Shown piece after piece: positions 8,652 through 18,039 of a stretch of DNA of 64,000 nt. The notes under the pieces are model-generated. The model saw only the letters and a program-made list of their open reading frames with translations. It did not search any database and was not told the origin of the DNA. Source of the DNA: Flavobacterium sp. ov086 (lineage in GTDB: Bacteria; Bacteroidota; Bacteroidia; Flavobacteriales; Flavobacteriaceae). Both the position numbers and the translations under genes were made by a program. The first letter of the stretch is position 1, and each line of letters begins with the position of its first letter. The DNA is taken from positions 58,422 to 122,421 of the forward strand of contig NZ_FZNL01000021.1 of NCBI RefSeq assembly GCF_900187965.1, written 5' to 3'.

Positions 8652-9193
8652 ACTCTAAAATAGAAAAAGCAAAAAAAGGCGACCAAGTTGCCTTTACTTT
8701 TTTATTAGATTATTACTGGAATGAGGTATACGGCTTCATGCTAAAGCGTACTGAAAACGAAACTACAGCCGAAGATATTACTATTGAGACTTTCTCAAAA
8801 GCTTTTGATAAAATAGCCTCATACAACCCTGAATTTCAATTCAACACCTGGCTAATAGCAATTGCAAAAAACGTTTACATTGACTTACTTCGAAAAAAGA
8901 AAACCAATCTTTTTATAGAAATCACTGATGCCGACGATCAGCAGGCTTATAATATTGCTGACCCTACTCCATCTGCTGAAGATGCTTTAATTAAAGAGCA
9001 AAACCTCTCCAGATTGCTTCTTTGCATCAAAGAACTTAAACCCCATTATCAGGAAGTAATCCAGTTACGTTACTTTCAGGAAATGACGTATCAGGAAATC
9101 GCTTTGAAAATTGACGAGCCTCTAAGCAACATAAAAGTAAAATTACTTCGTGCTAAAAAATTATTAGCAGAAATCATCGAACGTAATAGATAA
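8642..9193 (+). CDS. RNA polymerase sigma-70 family factor (ECF type)
   Basis: A 183-residue ECF-type sigma factor. Region 2 is seen in DYYWNEVYGFMLKRT, TAEDITIETFSKAFDKI and FNTWLIAIAKNVYIDLLRKK; region 4 in LKPHYQEVIQLRYFQEMTYQ and the recognition helix IKVKLLRAKKLL. The start is the TTG at 8642, inside the last codons of the GT2 gene. No ATG occurs until codon 34, within conserved region 2, so a TTG start with translational coupling is the best reading. No anti-sigma gene is adjacent; the next gene is a TonB protein 155 bases away. Target genes are unknown. Confidence 0.9.
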   Translation: MEINSKIEKAKKGDQVAFTFLLDYYWNEVYGFMLKRTENETTAEDITIETFSKAFDKIASYNPEFQFNTWLIAIAKNVYIDLLRKKKTNLFIEITDADDQQAYNIADPTPSAEDALIKEQNLSRLLLCIKELKPHYQEVIQLRYFQEMTYQEIALKIDEPLSNIKVKLLRAKKLLAEIIERNR

Positions 9194-9348
9194 TTTATTA
9201 TCTTTAAGAAAAGAATAACATATCTATGTATTTATTCTTAAAAAAATAAACTATTCACACACTAAAACAACAACACCTACGTTGTTAGCTAAAACTAAAA
9301 CCAAATTGCTTATGATTTAAAGTTACTTAACCTTAAAATCCAAAAATC

Positions 9349-10182
9349 ATGTCTAAATCAAACATCTACGAAACCACTTGGACCGACCTTGTTTTCGAAA
9401 ACAAAAACAAAGAGTACGGCGCGTACCAATTACGCCAAGAGAATTCCAAAACAACAATTACAGCTCTATTTATGGGACTGCTATTATTTGCTGGTCTGGG
9501 AACTACATCGATGTTGATTAATAAATTTAGAGGCGGCTCTGTCATAGAAACACCAACCGCTCCTGATATTCCTTTGCACCCAACAAAAGTTGACATTCTC
9601 CCGAACGTAGTGAATCCGGAACCTCCAAAACCTATTGCGCCTCCACAACAAACTGTACCAGCTCCTGAAGTCGCTCAGTTAATACATCCTGTGGTTGTTG
9701 CAGCGCCTGAGGCTATACCGGAAATTGCAACTAATACACAAAACATTCCTGCTGTTGACAATGCTACTCCGGGAACTGGAATCCCTAGTAATAATACATT
9801 ACCAGGAAGTGGTGGTAACGGTACAGAAACAATATCAACGCCATCTGTTAGCCCTACTGAGCCTTTGACTGTAAATGCATTAGACAAATTACCAGAGTTC
9901 CCTGGAGGAATCAATAAGTTCTATACTTTCGTGGGAAATAATTTCAACAGACCTGAATTAGATGCAGAAAAAACATTAAAAGTATATGTTTCTTTCGTAA
10001 TTGAAAAAGACGGTTCAATGACTGACATCGAAGTAAAAAGAGATCCAGGTTACGGAATGGGAAAAGAAGCGATCAGAGTATTAAAATCATTAAAAACAAA
10101 ATGGAGTCCGGGAATGCTAAACGGAAAAGCAGTAAGAACTGCCTACAATCTCCCAATAACAATAAAAACAGAACTAGAATAA
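9349..10182 (+). CDS. TonB family energy transducer
   Basis: A 277-residue TonB-type protein. The N-terminus has the Bacteroidota-specific cytoplasmic block WTDLVFENKNKEYGAYQLRQ followed by one membrane helix (about residues 36-58). A periplasmic proline-rich spacer follows (EPPKPIAPPQQTVPAPE), then a Gly/Ser/Thr linker. The C-terminal TonB domain begins near residue 180 (LDKLPEFPGGINKF) and contains YVSFVIEKDGSMTDIEV and the closing AVRTAYNLPITI. It should couple the proton gradient to TonB-dependent receptors, of which this window encodes three. It is probably monocistronic: a strong terminator follows at 10192-10220. Confidence 0.93.
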   Translation: MSKSNIYETTWTDLVFENKNKEYGAYQLRQENSKTTITALFMGLLLFAGLGTTSMLINKFRGGSVIETPTAPDIPLHPTKVDILPNVVNPEPPKPIAPPQQTVPAPEVAQLIHPVVVAAPEAIPEIATNTQNIPAVDNATPGTGIPSNNTLPGSGGNGTETISTPSVSPTEPLTVNALDKLPEFPGGINKFYTFVGNNFNRPELDAEKTLKVYVSFVIEKDGSMTDIEVKRDPGYGMGKEAIRVLKSLKTKWSPGMLNGKAVRTAYNLPITIKTELE

Positions 10183-10191
10183 ATAAATAGG

Positions 10192-10220
10192 AAAAAGCAG
10201 AACTTAGGTTCTGCTTTTTT
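10192..10220 (+). terminator. Intrinsic terminator after tonB gene
   Basis: Perfect 12-base stem AAAAAGCAGAAC / GTTCTGCTTTTT with loop TTAG (10204-10207), running into a T-tract. Confidence 0.85.
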
Positions 10221-10318
10221 TTTGCTTTTGTTTTTAATATTAAAAGATCAAGCTTTCTGATCAATTTATTAATGTTTAATTTTAGCATCACACAGAACCT
10301 AAATCTTATTTAAACTTA

Positions 10319-11056
10319 ATGCCATTTACTTTTTCTCATCCAGCAATAATTCTGCCTCTCAGATATTTACCCAAAAAATGGTTTTCTTTAACTGGTTTAG
10401 TAATTGGAAGTATGACTCCAGATTTTGAATATTTTATTAGAATGAAAGCTCAGGGCAATTATAGCCATACATTTTATGGAATATTCTGGTTTGATTTGCC
10501 ATTAGCCATCTTACTATCTTTTATTTTTCATTATTTTATTCGTAATGCATTATTTTATAATTTACCTTATTTTATAAAACAACGAGTAATCGATTATATG
10601 TCATTTGATTAGAACACTCATTTTAAACAAAATTGGATTATTATTCTAATTTCGATAATAATTGGTATCGCTTCTCACCTGCTTTGGGATGGTTTTACAC
10701 ACAATCATGGTTATTTTGCAGATCATCTTTCTATATTAAGAAATAACTTTCTTGTGTTTGGAAATGAAATTCCAATTTGGAAAATAGCGCAGCATTTGAG
10801 TACTTTAATTGGTGGAATTGCAATAGTAATAGCATTATTAAAACTGCCAAAAAGCGAAATCCAGAAAATTTCTAATTATAAAAAATACTGGATTACAATT
10901 ATTATCTGCACCTTAGTGATTTCAATCCTTAGATTTTCTATCCATTTTAATATAGAAGCTTTCGGAAATATTTTTGTTACAATAATTTCAGCTTTTTTAA
11001 TTTCTTTAATATTAACTCCACTACTAATTAAATCTAGACCCAGCGAGAAAATTTAA
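10319..11056 (+). pseudogene. DUF4184 membrane protein, interrupted by in-frame TAG
   Basis: The 97-residue upstream part (MPFTFSHPAIILPLRY, then TGLVIGSMTPDFEYFI) and the downstream part (GIASHLLWDGFTHNHGYF and the terminal helices) are together a full-length DUF4184 protein of about 245 codons. Both are in the same reading frame, separated only by a TAG codon at 10610-10612. No other stop or frameshift is present, and reading through gives FD-stop-NTHFKQNW. The family keeps several membrane helices and HP/HD/H motifs typical of the metal-dependent hydrolase-like membrane group; its activity is unknown. A single change from TGG would explain the stop (inference). It may be a recent pseudogene, a sequencing error or a case of readthrough. 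Confidence 0.85.
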
Positions 11057-11121
11057 CAAAATGAATTACTTTTACACTTCCTAAGAAGAAAAAAAATTGT
11101 AATCAAATTAAAAACTAAAAA

Positions 11122-11502
11122 ATGGGAATATTTTCAGCTATTCTTGGCAACGCTGGTTCAGTAAGTCAAGATGATTTACTTAAAAAATACGGACAACTTT
11201 TAACGGACAATGAAGAAATTGAAATGGGTTTTAAATTAATCCGTGATACTTTTATCTTCACCAACAAAAGATTAATTCTTGTTGATGTACAAGGAATAAC
11301 TGGCAGCAAGACCGAATACAAATCAATTGCTTACAAAAGCATTACCAGATTTAGTGTAGAAACTGCCGGAACTTTTGATCTTGATGCTGAATTAAAAATC
11401 TGGGTTGCCAGCGAATTGCAACCTAGTATTGTAAAACAATTCAACAAATCTGTAAATGTTTATGATGTGCAAAAAGTATTAGCTTATCACGTTTTAGGTT
11501 AA
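11122..11502 (+). CDS. Bacterial PH-domain protein
   Basis: A 126-residue protein that is essentially one bacterial pleckstrin-homology domain (bPH family, formerly DUF1696). The conserved features are NEEIEMGFKLIRDTFIFTNK with RLILVDVQGITGSKTEYKSI, then the strand SITRFSVETAGTFDLDAELK and the closing helix VYDVQKVLAYHVL. There is no signal peptide, so it is likely cytoplasmic. Length is normal for the stand-alone family. Function is not established; these domains are generally thought to mediate protein oligomerisation. It is followed by a hairpin terminator shared with the convergent M48 gene. Confidence 0.9.
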   Translation: MGIFSAILGNAGSVSQDDLLKKYGQLLTDNEEIEMGFKLIRDTFIFTNKRLILVDVQGITGSKTEYKSIAYKSITRFSVETAGTFDLDAELKIWVASELQPSIVKQFNKSVNVYDVQKVLAYHVLG

Positions 11503-11515
11503 TCTACAAAATAAA

Positions 11516-11550
11516 AAAAACCGACAAAGTTTTGAAACTTGTCGGTTTTT
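11516..11550. terminator. Bidirectional terminator
   Basis: Stem ACCGACAA / TTGTCGGT extended by A- and T-runs on both sides lies between convergent genes, so it can serve both. The hairpin belongs to a recurring type seen also near 40507, 45904, 55230 and 55279. Confidence 0.75.
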
Positions 11551-11566
11551 ATTTTTCTAATCGAAA

Positions 11567-12442
11567 TTATTTTTTCTTTTTAGTTGTTGTCTTTTTTGTC
11601 GCAGCTTTTTTAGTTGTCGTAGCTTTTGCCGGAACAGTATTTACTATTTTTTGCTGTACATATGGTTTATACAAACCATCTTTTTCTGCTCGTTTTTTAG
11701 CATCTTCTGCTCTTTGTTTTGAATCAGGATGAGAACTCATCATTTGATCAATAAACGAAGCTTCACTTCCTTCGCTCATTTTAGCCAAAATTCTAAAAGC
11801 AGATTCCTCAGCATTTACATTATAACCATTCTTTTTCATAAAGTTATACGAGAACAAATCAGCTTCAGCTTCTTGCTTACGACTAAATTTACTATCAATA
11901 ATCGCGCTTCCTATTTTCCCTAACTGACTATCTGTAACACTTGCAATTGTTGTTGATTGTGAAGCTGCCGCATCCATTAGAGCTTCTTTTTTATAAGCTG
12001 CTTTTATTGCATCTTGCGAATCATGATTGGCAACGTGACCTATTTCGTGACCAATTACAGCCAGCAATTCATTATCATCCATGATATCCATCAATCCTGA
12101 ATATACACGAACACTTCCGTCTGCGGTTGCAAAAGCATTTACTTCTTTTAACTTGTAAACTTTATAATTTAAAGTATAACCTTCTCCGGCAGTATATTTT
12201 CCAAAAACTTTATTCAATCTTATAGTATAACCATCTGTAGCAGCGGCAACTTCATGCTCCGTATCCATTTTATCAACTGCAGCTTTAGACAACGCAGCCG
12301 CATCAGCATTACTGAATGTAAAACCTGAAATCCCTTTTTGAACAGCTCCAATAGCTTTATCTCCAAAATTAATTTGCGCATTCATTCTAGTAAAACCAAA
12401 AGTGGCAAATAAAACTCCCAATACAATAAATTTCTTTTTCAT
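11567..12442 (-). CDS. Secreted M48 family metalloprotease
   Basis: A 291-residue peptidase with a signal peptide cleaved after NA (MNAQ, about residue 22) and no lipobox Cys. The zinc site is HEIGH (His132, Glu133, His136), and the third ligand lies in EAEADLFSYNFM. A segment AFATADGSVRVYSGL just upstream is typical of the family. The protein is probably periplasmic and involved in turnover of envelope proteins (inference from BepA/YfgC-like relatives). The C-terminus is a Lys/Thr-rich tail (KKAATKKTTTKKKK) that is not part of the catalytic domain. A TACATTTG box is present upstream on this strand (12468-12475). Confidence 0.92.
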   Translation of the reverse strand: MKKKFIVLGVLFATFGFTRMNAQINFGDKAIGAVQKGISGFTFSNADAAALSKAAVDKMDTEHEVAAATDGYTIRLNKVFGKYTAGEGYTLNYKVYKLKEVNAFATADGSVRVYSGLMDIMDDNELLAVIGHEIGHVANHDSQDAIKAAYKKEALMDAAASQSTTIASVTDSQLGKIGSAIIDSKFSRKQEAEADLFSYNFMKKNGYNVNAEESAFRILAKMSEGSEASFIDQMMSSHPDSKQRAEDAKKRAEKDGLYKPYVQQKIVNTVPAKATTTKKAATKKTTTKKKK

Positions 12443-12772
12443 GTTTTTTATTATTACAATTTAACAACAAATGTAGTACAACATTGACCCTGTTTTATTT
12501 CATCTAAGGTTATTTTTTTAACAAATAAAGATATAAATTTTAAATGAGTAAAAATCAGACTTCTATCATTATTATTAGTCTTATCTAAATTAACAAAAGA
12601 AAAAGAAGCTTTTCAATCAGCATCATGATTTAAAAACAATAATTTAACATCATGATAAAAGTATCATCAAAACATTTTTTCATAAATCTTAGATAGATCA
12701 ATACCAAATTAAATCTTAAACGAATCTCCAAATAAACTACATTGCTTATCTTTGTACTTTGAATTTTGATAT
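12443..12772. other. Divergent intergenic region, M48 / lipA
   Basis: AT-rich spacer without a gene. It carries the M48 -7 box (12468-12475) and, at the other end, TATCTTTG at 12747-12754, 18 bases before the lipA ATG, as the likely lipA promoter. I see no repeat family or terminator in the middle. Confidence 0.6.
12468..12475 (-). promoter_or_regulatory. -7 box for M48 protease gene
   Basis: TACATTTG on the minus strand, 25 bases before the ATG. No well-placed TTG -33 element is visible. Confidence 0.5.
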
Positions 12773-13639
12773 ATGGAAACAGTCATTGAAAATATACCAA
12801 CTGGAAAGCCTAAGTGGTTAAAAGTAAAACTTCCAATTGGACAAAAATATACTGAACTTCGTGGTTTAGTTGATAAATACAGCTTAAACACCATTTGTAC
12901 CTCAGGAAGTTGCCCTAATATGGGAGAATGCTGGGGAGAAGGAACAGCAACGTTTATGATTTTAGGAAATGTTTGTACCCGTTCTTGCGGATTTTGCGGT
13001 GTCAAAACCGGCAGACCTGAAACGGTAGATTGGGACGAACCTGAAAAAGTAGCACGTTCTATAAAAATCATGAACATCAAACATGCCGTAATTACAAGCG
13101 TTGACAGAGATGATTTGAAAGATGGAGGTTCTATTATCTGGATCGAAACTGTAAAAGCGATTCGCAGAATGAACCCAAACACTACTCTTGAAACTTTAAT
13201 TCCTGATTTTCAAGGAATCGAAAGAAATATTGATAGAATTGTAGAAGCAAATCCTGAAGTAGTTTCTCATAATGTTGAAACGGTTCGCCGTTTGACTCGC
13301 GAAGTTCGTATTCAGGCAAAATATGATCGTAGTTTAGAAGTTTTACGTTATTTGAAAGAAAAAGGAATTAACAGAACTAAATCAGGAATCATGTTAGGTC
13401 TTGGCGAAACTGAAGAGGAAGTTTTTCAGACGATGACAGATCTAAGAAATGCAAATGTTGACGTTGTTACAATTGGTCAATACTTGCAGCCAAGTAAAAA
13501 ACATTTACCGGTAAAAGAGTTTATCACACCGGAACAATTTGCCAAATACGAAAAATTTGGTCTTGAATTAGGTTTCCGCCATGTAGAAAGCGGGCCTTTA
13601 GTTCGTTCTTCATACAAAGCACAAAAACACATTCTCTAA
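12773..13639 (+). CDS. lipA: Lipoyl synthase
   Basis: Radical-SAM enzyme that inserts two sulfurs into octanoyl groups on lipoyl domains of 2-oxoacid dehydrogenases and the glycine cleavage system. The 288-residue protein has both cluster motifs: auxiliary cluster C42-x4-C47-x5-C53 (CTSGSCPNMGEC) and the radical-SAM C68-x3-C72-x2-C75 (CTRSCGFC). Further family blocks are DRDDLKDGGS, HNVETVRRL, SGIMLGLGE and the C-terminal VESGPLVRSSYKA, whose Ser is a known auxiliary-cluster ligand. Length is standard. It is followed 66 bases later by the GAPDH gene, with no terminator between. Confidence 0.97.
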   Translation: METVIENIPTGKPKWLKVKLPIGQKYTELRGLVDKYSLNTICTSGSCPNMGECWGEGTATFMILGNVCTRSCGFCGVKTGRPETVDWDEPEKVARSIKIMNIKHAVITSVDRDDLKDGGSIIWIETVKAIRRMNPNTTLETLIPDFQGIERNIDRIVEANPEVVSHNVETVRRLTREVRIQAKYDRSLEVLRYLKEKGINRTKSGIMLGLGETEEEVFQTMTDLRNANVDVVTIGQYLQPSKKHLPVKEFITPEQFAKYEKFGLELGFRHVESGPLVRSSYKAQKHIL

Positions 13640-13705
13640 AAAGTTTAACCGTTTGTTCGTTTAATTGTTAAATCGGACAAACGATTAACCGAATAAACAA
13701 AAATA

Positions 13706-14704
13706 TTGAAAACTAGAATTGCTATAAACGGTTTTGGAAGAATTGGAAGAAATTTATTCCGCCTTCTTATAAACCATCCCCAAATTGAAGTCATTGCAAT
13801 TAATGATATTGCAGATAACAGAACCATGTCGCATTTGATAAAATACGACAGTATCCATGGCGTTTTACCTTTTGAAGTTAGTTATGATGATGAGGGGATT
13901 ATTGTTAATGGAAAACATTTTGTGTTTTTTCATGAAAAAAGTATTTCCAATATAGACTGGAAAAGTCACAATATTGATTTTGTAATTGAGTCTACCGGAA
14001 AATATAAAACGCATGAAGAATTAAATGCACATATTGAAGCCGGAGCCAAAAAAGTAATTCTTTCAGCTCCATCAGAAGTTGATACTATAAAAACAGTAGT
14101 TCTTGGTGTAAACGAAAATATCCTGGACGGAAGCGAAAATATTGTTTCAAATGCAAGTTGCACGACAAATAATGCTGCTCCAATGATAAAAATCATCGAT
14201 GAATTGTGTGGAATTGAGCAAGCTTACATCACAACAATACATTCCTACACAACAGACCAAAGCCTTCACGACCAACCACATAAGGACTTGCGACGTGCAA
14301 GAGGCGCAAGTCAGTCAATTGTTCCAACAACTACGGGTGCAGCTAAGGCATTAACGAAAATTTTCCCTAAATTGCATCATAAAATCGGAGGTTGCGGAAT
14401 TCGCGTTCCGGTACCAGATGGTTCATTAACAGACATCACGTTTAATGTAAAACGCGCTGTTACTATTGAAGAAATTAATAACGCATTTCAAAAAGCCTCA
14501 AAAACAAATTTAAAAGGAATATTAGATTACACAGAAGATCCTATCGTTTCTGTTGATGTAATTGGCAATACACATTCGTGCTTGTTTGACGCACAACTAA
14601 CCTCTGTTATAGACAAAATGGTAAAAGTTGTGGGTTGGTACGATAATGAAATTGGCTATTCATCAAGATTAATAGATTTGATTTTACTAATAAAGAAAAC
14701 ATAG
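13706..14704 (+). CDS. gapA: Glyceraldehyde-3-phosphate dehydrogenase
   Basis: A 332-residue GAPDH catalysing the NAD-linked oxidative phosphorylation of glyceraldehyde-3-phosphate in glycolysis. The Rossmann motif is INGFGRIGRNLFR, Asp34 in AIND suggests NAD preference, and the catalytic Cys152 lies in SNASCTTNNAAP with the partner His179 in TTIHSYT. The loop RRARGASQSIVPTTTGAAKA and the terminal WYDNEIGYSSRL are also diagnostic. The start codon is TTG at 13706. The product begins at MKTRIAINGFG, exactly where the family begins, and no ATG is available upstream in frame. It may share the lipA transcript. Confidence 0.95.
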   Translation: MKTRIAINGFGRIGRNLFRLLINHPQIEVIAINDIADNRTMSHLIKYDSIHGVLPFEVSYDDEGIIVNGKHFVFFHEKSISNIDWKSHNIDFVIESTGKYKTHEELNAHIEAGAKKVILSAPSEVDTIKTVVLGVNENILDGSENIVSNASCTTNNAAPMIKIIDELCGIEQAYITTIHSYTTDQSLHDQPHKDLRRARGASQSIVPTTTGAAKALTKIFPKLHHKIGGCGIRVPVPDGSLTDITFNVKRAVTIEEINNAFQKASKTNLKGILDYTEDPIVSVDVIGNTHSCLFDAQLTSVIDKMVKVVGWYDNEIGYSSRLIDLILLIKKT

Positions 14705-14730
14705 AATTCATTGTAAAAGCATAGCCATAC

Positions 14731-16902
14731 ATGAAATATCATCTTTTTATTCTTGTTTGTTTTTTTAATTCATTTTTGTATTCTCAAACTAAACAGAATA
14801 CAGATAGCATTTCCTATTACAATAAACTAGCAAACAAGAATCTTAACAAAAAAGAGTATAATCAGGCTGTTTTTTACACTAAAAAATCAATCGATTTTTG
14901 CGAAACCAACCACAAAACAGAGAATTTAGCCAATCAGACTTTTAAACTTGGCAAAATCTATTACAATCAAAAGAAATACGAAGAAGCTTTAAAAAACTTC
15001 CATAAAAGCATTTCTTTCTTTGACAATGTAAATCCAACTTGTACCAAAGTATTAGCTTTACATTATATAGGCTTAACCAATACCGCACAAGGCGATTACG
15101 CAACGGCTAACATCTACTACAAAAAAGCAAATGATCTTTTAAAAGAGCTCAATATTAATGATCAGGCCGAGGTTTTAAATTATCAGAAAGCAATGGCGCT
15201 AAAAGCAAATAAGAATTTACCTTTGGCTGCAAAGTCCTTTCAAAGCATAATTAAAAAACCAGATAATCCATCTCTTTTAAAAACAAAAATTGACGCTTAT
15301 TACCAGCTTGGGTTAATTGAAACAAAACTCAAACGAAACGATTCGGCAATAGTTTATTTTAACAATGCTTTAGATTATAATGCAAAAACAAATAATCTGT
15401 CTCAAAAATCCAAGATTATCCTGGGCATTAGCCAATATTACAAACAAAACAAAAACTACGATCTTGCTTATTCTTATCTGGACGAACATTATCAAATAGA
15501 AAATTATCTTTTAAAGTTAAAAAATGTAAAGATTAATCTTAATGAATTTGAAAAATTCAAAAAAAATGAATCTGTAAACAACACAATTAAACGCGAAAGT
15601 GAAGAGAAAATCCAGTTAAAAACATATCGATACTCAAAACTTGTGAGCATTTTGGCAATTGCCCTTATTTCGATTTTATCCCTCTTAAGTTTAGCATTAT
15701 ACAAAAACAATATTATTCGAAATCAGAATAATTTACTCTTACGAGAAAAAAACAAAGAACTTATTCTGGCAAAAAACAAAGCCGAAAAAGCATCAAAGGC
15801 CCGATCAGAATTTCTTTCCACCGTAAGTCATGAGCTCCGGACACCTTTGAATGCAATTAACGGAATCACACATTTACTCCTTGAAGACAATCCTAAAAAA
15901 ACACAATTAAAATATCTCGAATCTTTAAAATTCTCCGGAAATTACCTGACTACTTTTATTAATGAAATCCTTGAAATCAATAAAATTGATTCGACTAAAG
16001 TTGAAATAGAAAACATTAGCTTCAATCTAAAAGAATTACTATTCAACATCCAAAGTTCCCTCAAAGAATTAGCAACTGCTAACAAAAATTATTTCAATCT
16101 TGAAATTGATGAAACTATTCCAAATAATTTAATTGGAGACCCGACCAAATTATCTCAAATCATATTAAACTTAATAAACAATGCTTTAAAATTTACACAA
16201 AACGGAAACGTTAATGTAATAGCAAAATTATACGAGCAAGAGGACGATATTGCTACGGTTTATTTTGAAATAGTTGATACGGGAATAGGAATTCCTGAAG
16301 ATAAACTACAAACCGTTTTTGAAAGCTTCTCGCAAGGATCTATAGAAGTTAACAGAAAATATGGAGGAACGGGGTTAGGTCTTACCATTGTAAAAAAACT
16401 TATTGAACTTTTGGGTGGTGAGATAAAACTAAAAAGTGAAGTCGGCAAAGGATCTACTTTTACATTTAAACTAAATTTCAAGATCAATAACGAACCTCTA
16501 GAAATCGTCGAAGAAGTAAAACCTTACAATGATAAGCAATTGAAACACAAATCGATTTTATTGATTGAAGACAACAAAATCAATCAAATGATTACCCGAA
16601 AAATGCTTGAAAACAAAGCCATTAGTTGCGAAATCCTCGATAATGGCGAAGATGCTGTAGAACTTTTAAAAGTCAAACGTTTCGACATGATCTTAATGGA
16701 TGTTCACTTACCGGGAATCAACGGAACGACAGCCACACAACAAATCAGAGATTTTGACAAAACGACTCCAATTATTGCATTGACAGCCATTTCGCTTGAC
16801 GAAAACAGAGATATGCTTTTATCTTTTGGAATGAATGATGTGATTACAAAACCATTTGTTCCAGACGAATTTTACAGCACTATTGCTAAGTTTTTTGATT
16901 AG
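14731..16902 (+). CDS. TPR hybrid sensor histidine kinase / response regulator
   Basis: A 723-residue two-component hybrid. A signal peptide (cleaved near residue 19, after YSQ) is followed by several TPR-like repeats (about 25-270), one membrane helix (about 303-325), a short coiled coil, then HisKA with SHELRTPLN (His367), HATPase with NLINNALKFT, DTGIGIP and GGTGLGLTIVKKL, and a C-terminal receiver with IEDNKINQ, phosphoacceptor Asp657 in LMDVHLPG and KPF. The TPR region is therefore predicted to face the periplasm and sense protein partners. No output regulator lies adjacent. It starts 26 bases after gapA and ends 4 bases before the convergent lpxK. Confidence 0.94.
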   Translation: MKYHLFILVCFFNSFLYSQTKQNTDSISYYNKLANKNLNKKEYNQAVFYTKKSIDFCETNHKTENLANQTFKLGKIYYNQKKYEEALKNFHKSISFFDNVNPTCTKVLALHYIGLTNTAQGDYATANIYYKKANDLLKELNINDQAEVLNYQKAMALKANKNLPLAAKSFQSIIKKPDNPSLLKTKIDAYYQLGLIETKLKRNDSAIVYFNNALDYNAKTNNLSQKSKIILGISQYYKQNKNYDLAYSYLDEHYQIENYLLKLKNVKINLNEFEKFKKNESVNNTIKRESEEKIQLKTYRYSKLVSILAIALISILSLLSLALYKNNIIRNQNNLLLREKNKELILAKNKAEKASKARSEFLSTVSHELRTPLNAINGITHLLLEDNPKKTQLKYLESLKFSGNYLTTFINEILEINKIDSTKVEIENISFNLKELLFNIQSSLKELATANKNYFNLEIDETIPNNLIGDPTKLSQIILNLINNALKFTQNGNVNVIAKLYEQEDDIATVYFEIVDTGIGIPEDKLQTVFESFSQGSIEVNRKYGGTGLGLTIVKKLIELLGGEIKLKSEVGKGSTFTFKLNFKINNEPLEIVEEVKPYNDKQLKHKSILLIEDNKINQMITRKMLENKAISCEILDNGEDAVELLKVKRFDMILMDVHLPGINGTTATQQIRDFDKTTPIIALTAISLDENRDMLLSFGMNDVITKPFVPDEFYSTIAKFFD

Positions 16903-16906
16903 ATTT

Positions 16907-17929
16907 TTAAACTTCTAAACTATTTTTGACATATTCCAGAACCGTTTTGTCAAAGTTTTGTTTGTTATTGATGAAGGTGCTTTTTATTGGTAAATAATAG
17001 AGTTGTGAAACCAATTTAGAATCTTTCAGTCGTACATAATCTTTCTCTGTTGTAACAATCTTTTTGCTTTGCGCTTTATTCTGAATTGTGTCTAAATCTG
17101 AATCTAAAAAATGATGATGATCCGGAAAAGTCAAACATTCATCTTTTTCATTTTTTAAATAATCAAAAAATGGTGTTGGTTTTGCAATTCCTGCCAAAAG
17201 TAATTTCGATTCATTTTTGATTTCATTTACAGCAATTTGTTCTTCTTTACTATAAATTGCATCATCATAATCTATGTAGCTAAAAAAAGATTGCTGCGCA
17301 GAACTTAACTTCAACTTCAATCTAATTTCTTCTTGTTTTTGGGCTGATAAATCTTTTGGACATTTTGTTACTACAATAATATTCGCACGATTTGCACCGC
17401 TTCTGCTTTCACGTAAATTTCCGGTTGGCAGCATAAAATCATCAGCATACAAATCATCATAAGAAGTCAATAAAATATAAAAACCAGCTTTTACTTTTCG
17501 ATGTTGATAAGCATCATCCAATAAAATTATTTGAGGTTTTTCTTTTTGAGAAAGTAATTGTGTAATTCCGTTTGTTCGATTGGCATCAACTGCAACCTGG
17601 ATATTTGGAAATTTCTGATAAAACTGAAAAGGTTCATCTCCTAAAATTTCCGCATTTGAAGTTGAATCTGCCAGCACAAAACCTTCAGACTTACGTTTGT
17701 AACCTCTGCTTAAAGTCGCAATTTTATATTGATCAGATAATAAGCGAATCAAATATTCAATTTGAGGTGTTTTACCGGTTCCGCCTACGCTAAGATTTCC
17801 AACAGCAATAACCGGAATATCAAATGAAGTTGACTTCAGAATTCCTTTATCAAAAAGAAAATTTCTGATTGAAGTAATGAAGCCGTATAAAATGGCAAAT
17901 GGAAAAAGTATTTTTCGAATTATATTCAT
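16907..17929 (-). CDS. lpxK: Tetraacyldisaccharide 4'-kinase
   Basis: LpxK phosphorylates the 4' position of the lipid A precursor disaccharide at the inner membrane. The 340-residue protein has the N-terminal hydrophobic segment, the P-loop AVGNLSVGGTGKTPQ, GYKRKSEGF, and the signature LLDDAYQHRKV with the catalytic-region Asp residues, followed by ANRANIIVVTKCP and TTEKDYVRLKD. Length is normal. It is convergent with the hybrid kinase, with only 4 bases between stop codons and no terminator. Upstream lies a palindromic GTTTCAAG repeat before the divergent Nif3-like gene. Confidence 0.95.
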   Translation of the reverse strand: MNIIRKILFPFAILYGFITSIRNFLFDKGILKSTSFDIPVIAVGNLSVGGTGKTPQIEYLIRLLSDQYKIATLSRGYKRKSEGFVLADSTSNAEILGDEPFQFYQKFPNIQVAVDANRTNGITQLLSQKEKPQIILLDDAYQHRKVKAGFYILLTSYDDLYADDFMLPTGNLRESRSGANRANIIVVTKCPKDLSAQKQEEIRLKLKLSSAQQSFFSYIDYDDAIYSKEEQIAVNEIKNESKLLLAGIAKPTPFFDYLKNEKDECLTFPDHHHFLDSDLDTIQNKAQSKKIVTTEKDYVRLKDSKLVSQLYYLPIKSTFINNKQNFDKTVLEYVKNSLEV

Positions 17930-17956
17930 TTTACGAAAGTATAATTTTTTTCGTTA

Positions 17957-18015
17957 ATTTGTTTCAGGTTTCAAGTTTCAAGTTTTTTCCCCACAACATG
18001 AAACCTGAAACAAAT
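17957..18015. repeat. Palindromic GTTTCAGG/GTTTCAAG repeat
   Basis: Perfect 17-base inverted arms (17957-17973 and 17999-18015) enclose further TTTCAAG units. The same 8-base-periodic motif recurs at 29594-29704. It sits between two divergent genes, and its influence on them is unknown. Confidence 0.8.
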
Positions 18016-18039
18016 AAAACCTGAAACTAAAAGCAAAAA

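Noticed and set aside
9210..9245. Terminator after the sigma-factor gene
   Set aside because: A weak A/T hairpin (AAGAATA / TATTCTT) without a T-run; not reliable.
11532..11732. Small ORF opposite the M48 protease gene
   Set aside because: Shadow of the protease C-terminus on the other strand, with no promoter or family similarity.
13640..13705. Terminator between lipA and gapA
   Set aside because: There is a weak inverted repeat (CCGTTTGT / ACAAACG) without a T-run; I treat the two as possibly co-transcribed.
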